Assembly (NCBI RefSeq): GCF_021028955.1
Contig: NZ_JAIWPE010000011.1
Span: 1-34,668, forward strand
DNA length: 34,668 bases
Reading direction: 5' to 3'
Origin: Salipaludibacillus sp. CUR1
GTDB taxonomy: Bacteria > Bacillota > Bacilli > Bacillales > Salisediminibacteriaceae
The notes under the pieces: model-generated
The model's database searches: none
Told to the model about the DNA's origin: nothing
The model's input: the letters and a program-made list of their open reading frames with translations, nothing else
Translations under genes and position numbers: made by a program
Part shown: piece after piece, positions 23,259-32,023 of the stretch
Position numbering within the stretch: the stretch's first letter is position 1
Layout of the letters: every line of letters begins with the position of its first letter

Positions 23259-23660
23259 GGTTATTTTGTAAATACGATCGGTTAAATCCGACATTTTGTT
23301 TAATTTAATTGTTTGCATTTATAAAAAAATGTAAAAATGGCCTACATTTCGTCTGATGAATATGGTAAACTGTAAAAAGCAAAAACAGGAAATACTTTCC
23401 TCTATAGGCTGTTGAATGCTATAGGAGAAAATGCCCCGTGAATTAAATATCAATAGAGTTTTCTTTCCCTTAATCGCCGTAAAAAATGCACTAATTATAT
23501 TTCTGTCTCTTACAGTCACGTCAGCTTTACAGGTACGTGGTCTGGAGGCATGGAAAAATACTTATGCTCTCTATTCAGAGAAAAGTATTTTTTTATTTTT
23601 TGTTTGTGATTGGAAAAATATAACGTGAGAGTATTGAAATACTATATATTGGGTCATTTC
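23259..23660 (+). other. Leader of the epsC operon, upstream part
   Basis: This non-coding stretch between the structured element and the EAR contains an extended -10 box TGGTAAACT (23363-23371) with no good -35 box. It also has TTGTTT (23309-23314) with TAAAAA (23332-23337) at 17-base spacing, and a small hairpin GGAAA-TAC-TTTCC (23389-23401). CTATAG is repeated at 23402-23407 and 23419-23424 and could form a stem. One or both promoters could start a transcript that includes the EAR. I see no convincing gene; an open frame at 23431-23628 has a poorly spaced ribosome site and no recognisable product. Confidence 0.35.
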
Positions 23661-23675
23661 TCCAATACCCTTATC

Positions 23676-23766
23676 AACGGAGGAACTCGGCTTTGCTGTG
23701 GGTGTCGTTCAATAAATAGAACAACCTTAGGCGCGATACTGTCGCCAATGGTGAAGTGTGAGGTCA
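23676..23766 (+). ncRNA. EAR element (epsC RNA motif), processive antitermination RNA
   Basis: The segment carries elements I recognise from the EAR/epsC motif: CTTTGCTGTGGGTGTCG, a GTTC/GAAC hairpin (23707-23710 with 23719-23722), CAACCTTAGGCGCGATAC, the GGCG/CGCC stem (23730-23733 with 23743-23746) and GGTGAAGTG. In B. subtilis this RNA lies between epsB and epsC. It acts in the nascent transcript so that RNA polymerase reads through later terminators of the long eps operon. Here it precedes an EpsC homologue at the expected distance, which agrees well. The exact ends are estimated. The match is from memory of the motif, not from a covariance search. Confidence 0.75.
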
Positions 23767-23787
23767 GGTTTAATGCCTGTTTTTTAT
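23764..23787 (+). terminator. Weak terminator-like hairpin after the EAR
   Basis: CAGG and CCTG enclose a 7-base loop (about 23765-23779) followed by six T (about 23780-23786). The stem is short. It could be one of the stops that EAR helps polymerase pass. It is followed by about 150 AT-rich bases up to the epsC start, without recognisable elements. Confidence 0.4.
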
Positions 23788-23936
23788 TTAAACAAATAAA
23801 TACATAGGTATCCGCATACATTGATACCCCTTACAAAAGAATGTTAAACAATCATTTTCAGATATATCCCTGGCACTGATCGTTTAGCAGTCTTTAAAAA
23901 ACACTAATTACAACGCCGAAAGAGGTGGGAAAGTCA

Positions 23937-25757
23937 TTGAGTTATAAACTGCGATTAAGTTTATTAATTTTAGTAGATTCATTGATTGTGCTTTTATCGA
24001 TTTATTTTAGTTACTGGCTGTTAATCCCTACGTCACAAATTGTTCCGACTGCAATCCTGGTCAGTTCAATTGCATTGTTTTTCAGCCACCATATTTTTGC
24101 TCATATTTTTAAGCTTTATAAACGCGCCTGGTCGTATGCCAGCATTAAAGAACTCGCCGCAATCTTCACAGCTGTCACGCTGTCCATCGCGGTGCTGGCG
24201 GTTATTCAGCTTATCGGTTTCCAGACGCTGTATACTCGCACCCTTCTCGTGACTTGGATGCTGCATATTTTACTTATCGGTGCCTCCCGTTTTTCATGGC
24301 GGCTTTACCGGGATACTAAATTCAAAGTCGATAAAGACAAAAAGCGAACGCTGATTGTCGGAGCAGGCAACGGCGGGACACTGGTTGCCAGGCAGCTCAT
24401 GAACAGTGAAAAGTCGGAATTGCACCCGGTGGCATTCATTGATGATGATTCGACAAAGCAAGGACTCGAAATTATGGATATTCCGGTTCTCGGCAGATTG
24501 GAATGGCTCCAGTCAGTCGTTGAGCAAAAGAATATTGAGCATATCATTATTGCCATTCCTTCTTTATCAAAGCATCAATTAAATGATATCTTCTCGCGCT
24601 GTGCGGAAACAAAAGTGAAGACGCAAATTATGCCGTCAGTGGAAGACATAATGTCAGGGAAAGTTTCCGTTAACGAAATCCGTGATGTGCAGGTGGAAGA
24701 CCTGCTAGGACGTGAACCGGTAAAGTTAGACACCGAAAAGATCGGCAATAAACTCACCGGCGAAACGATTATGGTTACGGGAGCAGGCGGATCGATCGGC
24801 TCTGAAGTATGTCGGCAAATCATTAAATTCAACCCGAAGAAACTTGTATTGCTAGGCCATGGCGAAAACAGCATTTACGATATTGAAATGGAATTACGCC
24901 CTAAATATCCGCACATAGAATTAGAGACGGAAATTGCCGATGTTCAGGATCGGGAGCGAATTATGGGAGCAGTAGGAAAACACCAGCCGCATGTTATTTA
25001 TCACGCTGCGGCTCATAAACATGTCCCTTTAATGGAAAGAAATCCACATGAAGCGATTAAAAATAATGTGATAGGGACTAAAAACGTCGCTGAAGCAGCT
25101 GACCAGTCCGGGGTGTATTCCTTTGTGATGATTTCCACAGACAAAGCAGTTAACCCGACGAGCGTCATGGGGGCGTCTAAACGGATCGCTGAAATGATTG
25201 TCCAGCACATGGATATGATCAGCAACACGAAGTTTGTTGCCGTCCGTTTTGGGAATGTGCTTGGAAGCCGAGGCAGCGTCATTCCGTTATTCAAAAAGCA
25301 GATTGAAGCCGGCGGGCCGGTGACAGTGACGCACCCTGATATGACACGATATTTCATGACGATTCCTGAAGCATCCAGGCTTGTCCTTCAGGCTGGAGCT
25401 ATCGCTAAAGGCGGGGAAACATTCGTACTTGATATGGGGGAACCCGTTAAGATTGTAGATCTTGCTAAAAACTTAATCAGGCTGAGTGGATTTACAGAGG
25501 AAGAAATAGGAATAAAATTCGCAGGCATCCGTCCGGGAGAAAAACTGTTTGAAGAACTGCTCGGGGACAATGAAGTGCATAAAGAACAGATCTATCCAAA
25601 GATTTACAGAGGCAAGACCCCGCCTGTGAATGTGAATGTGATTTATGAATTGGTAGAGAAGTTCCACTACATGAGAGCGGATGATGTCAGGGAGAGAGTA
25701 TTGGACATCGCTCATTTTAGAGTAGAGTCGTTGAATGAGTTGACGGCAGTCAAATAA
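23937..25757 (+). CDS. epsC: EpsC/CapD-type UDP-GlcNAc 4,6-dehydratase (membrane)
   Basis: This membrane-bound nucleotide-sugar enzyme has 606 residues. TTG 23937 is chosen because AGAGGTGG is 8 bases upstream; GTG 23925 lies inside that site. Four transmembrane segments (about 5-115) precede a Rossmann-like domain (LIVGAGNGGTLVARQL, about 136-151). The catalytic SDR domain follows, with TGAGGSIGSEVCRQI (about 280-294), ISTDKAVNPTSVMGASKR (about 399-416; Met replaces the usual Tyr of YxxxK, as in this family) and IRPGEKLFEELL. It removes water from UDP-GlcNAc to give a 4-keto-6-deoxy sugar. With the next aminotransferase and EpsL-like transferase it would make and attach a bacillosamine-type sugar. 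It is preceded by the EAR element. Confidence 0.93.
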   Translation: MSYKLRLSLLILVDSLIVLLSIYFSYWLLIPTSQIVPTAILVSSIALFFSHHIFAHIFKLYKRAWSYASIKELAAIFTAVTLSIAVLAVIQLIGFQTLYTRTLLVTWMLHILLIGASRFSWRLYRDTKFKVDKDKKRTLIVGAGNGGTLVARQLMNSEKSELHPVAFIDDDSTKQGLEIMDIPVLGRLEWLQSVVEQKNIEHIIIAIPSLSKHQLNDIFSRCAETKVKTQIMPSVEDIMSGKVSVNEIRDVQVEDLLGREPVKLDTEKIGNKLTGETIMVTGAGGSIGSEVCRQIIKFNPKKLVLLGHGENSIYDIEMELRPKYPHIELETEIADVQDRERIMGAVGKHQPHVIYHAAAHKHVPLMERNPHEAIKNNVIGTKNVAEAADQSGVYSFVMISTDKAVNPTSVMGASKRIAEMIVQHMDMISNTKFVAVRFGNVLGSRGSVIPLFKKQIEAGGPVTVTHPDMTRYFMTIPEASRLVLQAGAIAKGGETFVLDMGEPVKIVDLAKNLIRLSGFTEEEIGIKFAGIRPGEKLFEELLGDNEVHKEQIYPKIYRGKTPPVNVNVIYELVEKFHYMRADDVRERVLDIAHFRVESLNELTAVK

Positions 25758-25766
25758 ACAGAAAAT

Positions 25767-25811
25767 AAGGAGCTGCTGAGCTGGCTATGTTGACTGGCTC
25801 AGTAGCTTCTT
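25767..25811 (+). terminator. Intra-operon terminator-like hairpin
   Basis: AAGgAGCTgCTGAGC (25767-25781) pairs with GCTCAGtAGCTtCTT (25797-25811) in a long stem with three mismatches and a loop of about 15 bases. A poor T-tract (TTAAATT) follows. It lies between epsC and the aminotransferase gene and is a good candidate for a stop that EAR overrides. The rest of the 158-base gap is AT-rich without other features. Confidence 0.45.
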
Positions 25812-25915
25812 AAATTAGTTAATTAGTAGTTAGTGTGATCTAAAAGGTCAGGTAAGTACTAAGTAACTAAAAAAGGACAACCGAGAGTTTTAATAAGAAA
25901 GGGAGTACATACATA

Positions 25916-27022
25916 ATGGGAGATAGAATTTTTCTTTCTTCACCACATATGAGTGACGAAGGGTATGAAATGAAATATGTGCAAGAAGCGTTTGATACCA
26001 ACTGGATTGCACCACTTGGGGAAAATGTTAATAAATTTGAAGAAGAGCTAGCAGAAAAAGTAGGGATAGGCCATGCAGCTGCATTAAGTTCAGGTACAGC
26101 AGCCATTCATTTGGCGTTAAAAGCTGCTGGAGTAGGAGAAGGAGATATTGTATTTTGTCCATCTTTAACGTTCTCTGCAACTGTTAATCCGGTTATCTAT
26201 CAAAATGCTACTCCTGTATTTATTGACAGTGATGAAGAGACGTGGAATATGTCCTCACAAGCATTGGAAGAAGCTTTTGAAAAGTACCCTGAGGTAAAAG
26301 CTGTCATAGTTGTGCATCTATACGGACTCTCCGCTGATATGGATCCTATAATGGATTTATGCCGAAAGTATAAGGTATCTGTGATTGAAGATGCAGCTGA
26401 ATCTCTAGGTACTTACTATAAAGGTAAGCATACTGGAACATTTGGTGATTATGGAATTTATTCATTTAACGGAAATAAGATCATTACGACTTCTGGTGGT
26501 GGAATGCTAGTTTCTAATAATGAAGAAAGAATTCAAAAAGCACGTTTCTGGGCGACTCAGTCGAGGGACCAGGCACGACATTATGAACATAGCGAGTTAG
26601 GTTTTAATTATCGAATGAGTAACGTTACCGCGGGGATTGGCAGAGGTCAGCTGAAAGTTCTAGATCAGCGAGTGGCTAAAAAGAGAGAGATTTTTGAGTT
26701 CTACAAAAAAGAGCTAAGTAACCTTGAAGGTGTTTCATTCATGCCAAATAATAATTGGAATGAACCAAACTTTTGGTTAACTTCTATGATATTGGATGGA
26801 CCAGTAAAGCCAATTGAAGTAATGGAAGTTTTGGAAAGGGAAAATATTGAAGCGCGTCCGGTTTGGAAACCAATGCATATTCAGCCTTACTTTTTTAAGT
26901 GTGATTTTATTGGTAAAGGTGTTTGTGAAAAGCTTTTTGAACAAGGCATCTGCCTACCGAGCGATACTAAAATGACAAAATATGATTTAAATAAAATAGT
27001 GGAAATAATAAAAGGACTGTGA
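25916..27022 (+). CDS. DegT/DnrJ/EryC1 aminotransferase (EpsN-like)
   Basis: This PLP-dependent sugar aminotransferase of 368 residues adds an amino group to the 4-keto sugar made by EpsC. Typical motifs are NWIAPLGENVNKFEEELAEK (about 23-42), ALSSGTAAIHLALKAAGV (PLP phosphate contact, about 56-73), VIEDAAESLG (Asp near 160), the PLP-binding Lys in FNGNKIITTSGGGM (about residue 186), and LGFNYRMSNVTAGIGRGQL. The Shine-Dalgarno GGGAG is about 10 bases before ATG. The next gene starts 6 bases after the stop. It corresponds to EpsN/PglE-type enzymes. From this gene rightwards the base composition becomes increasingly AT-rich. Confidence 0.92.
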   Translation: MGDRIFLSSPHMSDEGYEMKYVQEAFDTNWIAPLGENVNKFEEELAEKVGIGHAAALSSGTAAIHLALKAAGVGEGDIVFCPSLTFSATVNPVIYQNATPVFIDSDEETWNMSSQALEEAFEKYPEVKAVIVVHLYGLSADMDPIMDLCRKYKVSVIEDAAESLGTYYKGKHTGTFGDYGIYSFNGNKIITTSGGGMLVSNNEERIQKARFWATQSRDQARHYEHSELGFNYRMSNVTAGIGRGQLKVLDQRVAKKREIFEFYKKELSNLEGVSFMPNNNWNEPNFWLTSMILDGPVKPIEVMEVLERENIEARPVWKPMHIQPYFFKCDFIGKGVCEKLFEQGICLPSDTKMTKYDLNKIVEIIKGL

Positions 27023-27028
27023 TGCAAT

Positions 27029-27682
27029 ATGAAACTAAAGAGAAACTTATATAAAAAATTTTTAAAAAGACCTATTGATTTTGTTCTTTCACTAATTTCA
27101 ATTATATTACTAAGTCCAATTTTAATAATGGTGGCCTTACTAGTAAGAATTAAATTGGGCAGCCCGATTCTGTTTAAACAAAAAAGACCAGGATTAGACG
27201 AAAAAATATTTACAATGTATAAATTTAGGACAATGACTGACGATAGAGACGAAAAGGGAGAGTTATTAGCAGATAAAGTAAGGTTAACAAAGTTAGGAAA
27301 AACTCTTAGGAAAACTAGCCTTGATGAATTGCCTGAGCTATTCAATATTTTAAAAGGAGACATGTCATTTGTAGGACCTAGACCTTTGTCTGTGAAATAT
27401 TTACCTTATTATACTACTGTAGAAAAACAAAGACATTTAGTCAGTCCTGGCTTAACAGGTTTAGCACAAGTCAACGGTAGGAACAAAGCTACCTGGGAAC
27501 AAAGGTTTGCTTTAGATCGTGAATACGTAAATAAACTTTCATTAGTATTAGATCTTAAAATAATATTAAATACAATATTAGTTGTCTTCAGAAGAAGTGA
27601 TATTGTTACCAGGGGTACAGGTACGATAGAAGATTTTCACAAATATCGAATAAGCCAAAAAAATAAAAGTGAAAATTTATGA
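27029..27682 (+). CDS. EpsL/PglC-type phosphosugar transferase
   Basis: This is a 217-residue monotopic membrane enzyme. One N-terminal hydrophobic segment (about 16-38) precedes the sugar transferase core with motifs SPILFKQKRPGLDEKIF, YKFRTMTD, KTSLDELPELFNILKGDMSF, VGPRPLSVKYL and GLTGLAQVNGRN. Short enzymes of this kind transfer a diacetylbacillosamine-type or related sugar phosphate to undecaprenyl phosphate. The order EpsC-EpsN-like-EpsL-like matches that pathway. No EpsM-like hexapeptide acetyltransferase is in the window; acetylation might come from the acyltransferase at 28776 or from elsewhere. The stop overlaps the next start (ATGA, 27679-27682), so translation is coupled. Confidence 0.92.
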   Translation: MKLKRNLYKKFLKRPIDFVLSLISIILLSPILIMVALLVRIKLGSPILFKQKRPGLDEKIFTMYKFRTMTDDRDEKGELLADKVRLTKLGKTLRKTSLDELPELFNILKGDMSFVGPRPLSVKYLPYYTTVEKQRHLVSPGLTGLAQVNGRNKATWEQRFALDREYVNKLSLVLDLKIILNTILVVFRRSDIVTRGTGTIEDFHKYRISQKNKSENL

Positions 27683-28779
27683 TAGAAATAGGGAGTGAGT
27701 TTTGGCTAGAAGATAATAATAATTTGGATAAAAGTAAGGACTTCGATGATTTAATTAATTTCGGAGGAGATAGAAAACTTCTATTTTCGGGTCGTTCAGC
27801 AATTGATTATGTATTAGAAGACATAATCAAAACAATAAAAACAGTTTACATGCCCTCCTATTGCTGTAAATCTATGCTCCAACCATTTGTAGATAGAAAT
27901 ATAAGAATTGAATTCTACGAGGTATTTTATGATGGTGATGGTTTAAATTATTCTATTGATTATGAAAAAGAAGTGGATATATTTTTTGCAAATAGTTATT
28001 TTGGTTTCGACGTTTCTAATATGGATAGAATTATTAAAAAATTTAGAGGTAGGGATGTAATTGTAATTGAAGATATTACTCATAGGTTTCTATGTGAGCA
28101 GAACTGCTGCCGGTATGCTAACTATTTTATTGCTAGTTTAAGAAAATGGTTCTCTATACCAAGTGGAGGTGTAGCTATTAAAGGAGCTGGAGAGTTTACA
28201 AACAATAAGTTACTACCTCCACCAGATGAACTTGTTGAAAAAAAAGTATTAGCAATGAGTAAAAAAGCGAATTTTATTTACAATCAATATACTATCCATA
28301 AAACTAATAAAACCGCAAAATCTGATTTTTTAAAATTATATTCTGATTTTAATTTTGCTTTAAATAATAATTATAAAAATATTGAAATTGACTTAGTTTC
28401 TAAAGAGATTTTAAAAAAAATTAATATAGAGGATATTAAGAAAAAAAGAGTGAAGAACACGATATTTATTTATCAAAACTTTAAAAAAACAAATTATATT
28501 AAGCTTCTTTTTAGTAAATTTAATAGTGATACGGATTGTCCTCTTTTTGTCCCAATAATAGTAAAACCTGAACTCAGAGGAGCCTTGAAGAATTATTTTA
28601 TTACTAATAATATATTTTGTCCTATTCATTGGCCAAACCCTGTGGATAATAATTATTTTAATAAAGAGACAAAAATACTTTATAACACAGAACTATCATT
28701 GGTTTGTGATCACAGGTATGGATTAAACGATATTAAAAGAATAATTACCACGTTAGGAGGTTTTACAGATAAATTATGA
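27679..28779 (+). CDS. Aminotransferase-fold (PLP-dependent-like) protein
   Basis: This protein of 366 residues resembles distant members of the DegT/fold-type I aminotransferase superfamily. An early strand-helix SGRSAIDYVLEDI (about 38-50) and VYMPSYCCKSML (about 56-67) correspond to the cofactor-phosphate region. VIVIEDITHRFL (about 129-140) matches the conserved Asp-containing strand. ASLRKWFSIPSGGVAIKG (about 153-170) contains the Lys in the place of the PLP-binding one. It lacks many conserved DegT residues, so activity could differ from transamination of a nucleotide sugar. It is tightly coupled on both sides (4-base ATGA overlaps with EpsL-like and acyltransferase genes). GC content is only about 30 percent. 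I cannot name its substrate. Confidence 0.75.
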   Translation: MIEIGSEFWLEDNNNLDKSKDFDDLINFGGDRKLLFSGRSAIDYVLEDIIKTIKTVYMPSYCCKSMLQPFVDRNIRIEFYEVFYDGDGLNYSIDYEKEVDIFFANSYFGFDVSNMDRIIKKFRGRDVIVIEDITHRFLCEQNCCRYANYFIASLRKWFSIPSGGVAIKGAGEFTNNKLLPPPDELVEKKVLAMSKKANFIYNQYTIHKTNKTAKSDFLKLYSDFNFALNNNYKNIEIDLVSKEILKKINIEDIKKKRVKNTIFIYQNFKKTNYIKLLFSKFNSDTDCPLFVPIIVKPELRGALKNYFITNNIFCPIHWPNPVDNNYFNKETKILYNTELSLVCDHRYGLNDIKRIITTLGGFTDKL

Positions 28780-29756
28780 AGGATATATATTTTGATACAA
28801 AATATGGTTTTTTGTATGAAGAAATTGAAAAAGGTAGTTGTGAAGAATTCAAACTAAATTGTCAATATGGTTCTGTATATCATATGTTTATTAAACGAGA
28901 AATACCTTTTAATATTAACAACCAGACATTTTATGATTTAACTACCCCTTATGGTTATGGTGGTCCTATTATACAAGAGTACAAGAATGGCAACAAAAAT
29001 AATTTGCTGAAAGAATTTAATATTAAGTTTAAAGAGTATTGTGCTAAAAATAATATAGTGAGTGAATTTATTCGTTTCCATCCATTATTTAATAATGCAA
29101 AGGAATTTAATTCAGTGTATACGTTAGAACATATAAGAAAAACTGTAGGCACAAGTATAAGCAATCAGGATTCTACTCTTTCAAGGGAATTTTCCAAAAG
29201 TGCTAGAAAGATAATACGTAAGGCTATAAATATTGGTGTGAGTTACAAAGTAACTAAAAAGCCAAATAATCTAGATAATTTTATGGATATATATTATTCC
29301 ACTATGAAAAGAAATAACGCTAGCGAATATTATTATTTTAGTAAAGAATACTTTTATAATTGTTTAGATAATTTCAAGGAGAATATTATATTAGTTGAAG
29401 TTATTTATGACAATAAAGTTATAGCATCAGGGCTTTACTTTGTTTATGGTGAAATTATTCATGCTCATTTATCTGGTACATTGAATGAGTATTTGTATCT
29501 TTCGCCTGCTTACGTGATTAAATATGCAACAGTTCAATGGGCTGAAGCGAATGGTATAAAAATAATCCATTATGGAGGAGGCACAAGTAATAAACCAGAT
29601 GACTCTTTATATCAGTTTAAAAAGAAATTCGGAAAAAAAACTGAGTTTGATTTTTATGTTGGGAAAAGAATATGGAACGATAAAGTTTATAACAAGCTGT
29701 GCGAGAGTAGAGGAATTAATCCCGATAAGGACTTTTTTCCATCATATAGAGCGTAA
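28776..29756 (+). CDS. FemAB/GNAT-like acyl- or aminoacyltransferase
   Basis: This protein of 326 residues has the fold pattern of the FemAB and Acetyltransf_6 group. The first half is TPYGYGGPII (about 50-59) and FIRFHPLFN. A basic hinge SKSARKIIRKA (about 143-153) follows, then the second GNAT-like unit FMDIYYSTMKRNNASEYYYF (about 169-188), GLYFVYGEIIHAHLSGTL and HYGGGTSNKPDDSLYQFKKKFG (about 264-285). Families with this signature transfer amino acids from charged tRNA or acyl groups from CoA to amine acceptors such as lipid-linked sugars or peptidoglycan. Translation is coupled to the aminotransferase-like gene. It probably acylates an amino sugar of the EPS; the donor is unknown. Confidence 0.78.
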   Translation: MKDIYFDTKYGFLYEEIEKGSCEEFKLNCQYGSVYHMFIKREIPFNINNQTFYDLTTPYGYGGPIIQEYKNGNKNNLLKEFNIKFKEYCAKNNIVSEFIRFHPLFNNAKEFNSVYTLEHIRKTVGTSISNQDSTLSREFSKSARKIIRKAINIGVSYKVTKKPNNLDNFMDIYYSTMKRNNASEYYYFSKEYFYNCLDNFKENIILVEVIYDNKVIASGLYFVYGEIIHAHLSGTLNEYLYLSPAYVIKYATVQWAEANGIKIIHYGGGTSNKPDDSLYQFKKKFGKKTEFDFYVGKRIWNDKVYNKLCESRGINPDKDFFPSYRA

Positions 29757-29810
29757 ATAAACTTTATTATAAAATTTTTTTTAAAGTAAAGAATAGGGAC
29801 GGAGATTATT

Positions 29811-31106
29811 ATGACTGAAACTCAAAAGAGGTTATTGGTTCTTGGTGGTTCAAGAATATCATGTGAAATTGTAAGAAAGGCACAAGAGATGGGGGTTTAT
29901 ACAATGGTGACTGATTGGTACCCTAAAGAAAAATCTCCAGCAAAAAAAATTGCAGATAAGTCTTTTATGACAAGCACAGCAGATATTGCAGCTATGGTTG
30001 ATCTTATAAAAAAAGAAAAAGTAGATGGTGTAATTACTGGATATACTGATTCTGTATTACCACACTATGCAAATATGTGCGAGCAAGCTGGATTGCCGTG
30101 CTATGGTACAAAAAAGCAATTTGAAATATTGACAAATAAAAAAGACTATAAAAAATTATGTGAAGAATTTGGTGTTCCTATTGTGAATGAATATCACATA
30201 GAGGGAGACATTGACTCCGCAATTTTAAATCATATTAAGTACCCTGTATTAGTTAAGCCTTCTGATAATAGTGGTGCAAGAGGAATATCGATCTGTAATA
30301 ATGAAGCAGAGCTAATTGCTGGATACAAAAAAGCACTAGATTTTTCAGAGCGTAAGGAAATATTAATAGAACGATATATTAATGGAGAAGAAGTAACAAT
30401 TTTCTATACATTACAAGATGGTGAAATTTATCTTTCTGGTATGGGAAATCGTCATATAAAACACAGTCAAGATAATGTTATTGCTCTACCTGTTGCCTAT
30501 ACTTTCCCTTCAATACATTTAAAAAAGTATATTAATACAACCGATTCAAAAGTGAAAGAAATGTTTAAATCATTAGGATTGAAGAATGGCATGGTGTTCA
30601 TACAATGCTTGGTGGAAGATGGTGAATGTATTATTTATGACATTGGTTATAGATTAACAGGAACCCTTGAATATAAATTATTGGATGAAATTTGTCATTA
30701 TAACCCACTTGAAATGATGATTAAATTTGCTCTAAGTGGAAAAAAAACCGAACCATTTTTACATAAAAAAGCTGATCCTTATTGGAATAAATATGCTTGT
30801 AATGTTTCTTTCCTCATTAAGCCTGGAAAAATAGACAAAATCCAAGGTTTAGAAGAAGTGAAAAGGATCCCTGAAGTTTTAGACGTAGTACTAGCCCATA
30901 CAGAAGGAGAAGAGTTACTAGAATCTTCCAAAGGGACATTAAAACAAATTATGTTAAGAGTCTTTGCTACTGCTAATAATAAAAAAGAATTAGAGCATTT
31001 ACTGAACTCCATTTATAACACCTTGAAGGTTACTTCAGTAGATGGAGAGAGTATGTTATTGGAAGGGTTCGACACACAGGAACTTGGGGAGGACGTATTG
31101 ATTTGA
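29811..31106 (+). CDS. ATP-grasp carboxylate-amine ligase
   Basis: This enzyme of 431 residues has the carbamoyl-phosphate-synthetase-like ATP-grasp fold. An N-terminal pre-ATP-grasp Rossmann domain (LLVLGGSRISCEIVRKAQEM, about 8-27) precedes TNKKDYKKLCEEFGVP (about 108-123). The ATP site reads YPVLVKPSDNSGARGISIC (about 143-161) and ILIERYINGEEVTI (about 183-196). The metal-binding end is IYDIGYRLTGTLEYKLLDE, a variant of the usual ExN motif region. Such enzymes form amide bonds between a carboxylate and an amine through an acyl phosphate. Next to the aminotransferase and acyltransferase genes it suggests an amide-linked decoration on the polysaccharide. The Shine-Dalgarno AGGGACGGAG lies before ATG. 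The gene after it overlaps by 4 bases. Confidence 0.88.
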   Translation: MTETQKRLLVLGGSRISCEIVRKAQEMGVYTMVTDWYPKEKSPAKKIADKSFMTSTADIAAMVDLIKKEKVDGVITGYTDSVLPHYANMCEQAGLPCYGTKKQFEILTNKKDYKKLCEEFGVPIVNEYHIEGDIDSAILNHIKYPVLVKPSDNSGARGISICNNEAELIAGYKKALDFSERKEILIERYINGEEVTIFYTLQDGEIYLSGMGNRHIKHSQDNVIALPVAYTFPSIHLKKYINTTDSKVKEMFKSLGLKNGMVFIQCLVEDGECIIYDIGYRLTGTLEYKLLDEICHYNPLEMMIKFALSGKKTEPFLHKKADPYWNKYACNVSFLIKPGKIDKIQGLEEVKRIPEVLDVVLAHTEGEELLESSKGTLKQIMLRVFATANNKKELEHLLNSIYNTLKVTSVDGESMLLEGFDTQELGEDVLI

Positions 31107-32008
31107 GTAAAAAGACAGTATTAGTAAGCGGAGCAAACGGTTTTTTAGGGAAAGCGTTAGTTAAACAATTATTAGAAAGTAATAATTATAATACTATAGC
31201 TTTGACTTCTGAAGTAAAGAAGTTACAGAGTTATTTTACAGACCATTCTAATTTAACTGTGCTAAATGTAAGTGATTGGAAAAAAGAGATTAATCGAATG
31301 ACTAATATAGATGTTCTGATTAATTGTGCATTTCCACGTGCTTCAAATCCTAGGAAATTAGCAGAGGGGTTAGATTTTACTGAAAAACTTATAAGAGATG
31401 CAATTGACATAAATATAGATAGTGTTATTAATATATCTTCTCAAAGTGTATACAGTCAAAAGGCGAAGTCATCACCAGATGAATTTGCTGAGGTTGCTCC
31501 TGAATCTTTATATGGAATGGCAAAGTATGCATCTGAAAAAATAGTAGCATCATTATGTGATTCTGAAATTAATTATTCCAATATAAGAATTGCAAGTTTA
31601 ACTGGCCCTGATTTAGAAGCCCGCATGACTAATAAATTTGTAAAAAACGCATTAGATGGTGAAAAAATAACAGTTAATGGAAGAGGGCAGAAAGTTTCTT
31701 ATCTAGATGTTAAGGATGCAGCTTCAGCATTAATGTCAATGGTAAAAAAAGATTCTTGTGAATGGAATACAGTGTATAATTTAGGGAATATTCATTATTA
31801 TTCTGTTTTTGAAATAGCAGAAACAGTAAGGGAAACTGCTAAAAAATATTCTATAGCTGACGTGAATATCGAAGTATATGAGGGAAATGATAGCTTCAAT
31901 AATTTAATTAATAGTGATTTATTTTATAACGATTTTGAATGGAAACCAAATTACTCTATACCGTTAGTGGTAGAGTATTTGTTTAACTATTATAAGAATA
32001 AAATGTAA
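31103..32008 (+). CDS. NAD-dependent epimerase/dehydratase (extended SDR)
   Basis: This cytosolic SDR enzyme has 301 residues. VLVSGANGFLGKALVKQL (about 6-23) is the nucleotide-binding glycine motif. NISSQSVYSQ (about 111-120) and LYGMAKYASEK (about 134-144, with YxxxK) form the catalytic site. NGRGQKVSYLDVKDAASALM (about 192-211) and YNLGN follow, as in sugar epimerases and reductases. It starts at TTG 31103, overlapping the ATP-grasp stop by 4 bases. The upstream GGGGAGG gives a spacing of about 11 bases, longer than ideal. The substrate is probably a nucleotide sugar used in this EPS; the direction of the reaction cannot be read from the sequence. Confidence 0.88.
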   Translation: MSKKTVLVSGANGFLGKALVKQLLESNNYNTIALTSEVKKLQSYFTDHSNLTVLNVSDWKKEINRMTNIDVLINCAFPRASNPRKLAEGLDFTEKLIRDAIDINIDSVINISSQSVYSQKAKSSPDEFAEVAPESLYGMAKYASEKIVASLCDSEINYSNIRIASLTGPDLEARMTNKFVKNALDGEKITVNGRGQKVSYLDVKDAASALMSMVKKDSCEWNTVYNLGNIHYYSVFEIAETVRETAKKYSIADVNIEVYEGNDSFNNLINSDLFYNDFEWKPNYSIPLVVEYLFNYYKNKM

Positions 32009-32023
32009 GTTGGTGAACTACTA

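Noticed and set aside
23431-23628. 65-codon frame in the epsC leader with a hydrophobic stretch
   Set aside because: AGGAG is only about 3 bases from its ATG and the product ends in low-complexity residues with no homology I recognise. It lies in a region better explained as an untranslated leader.
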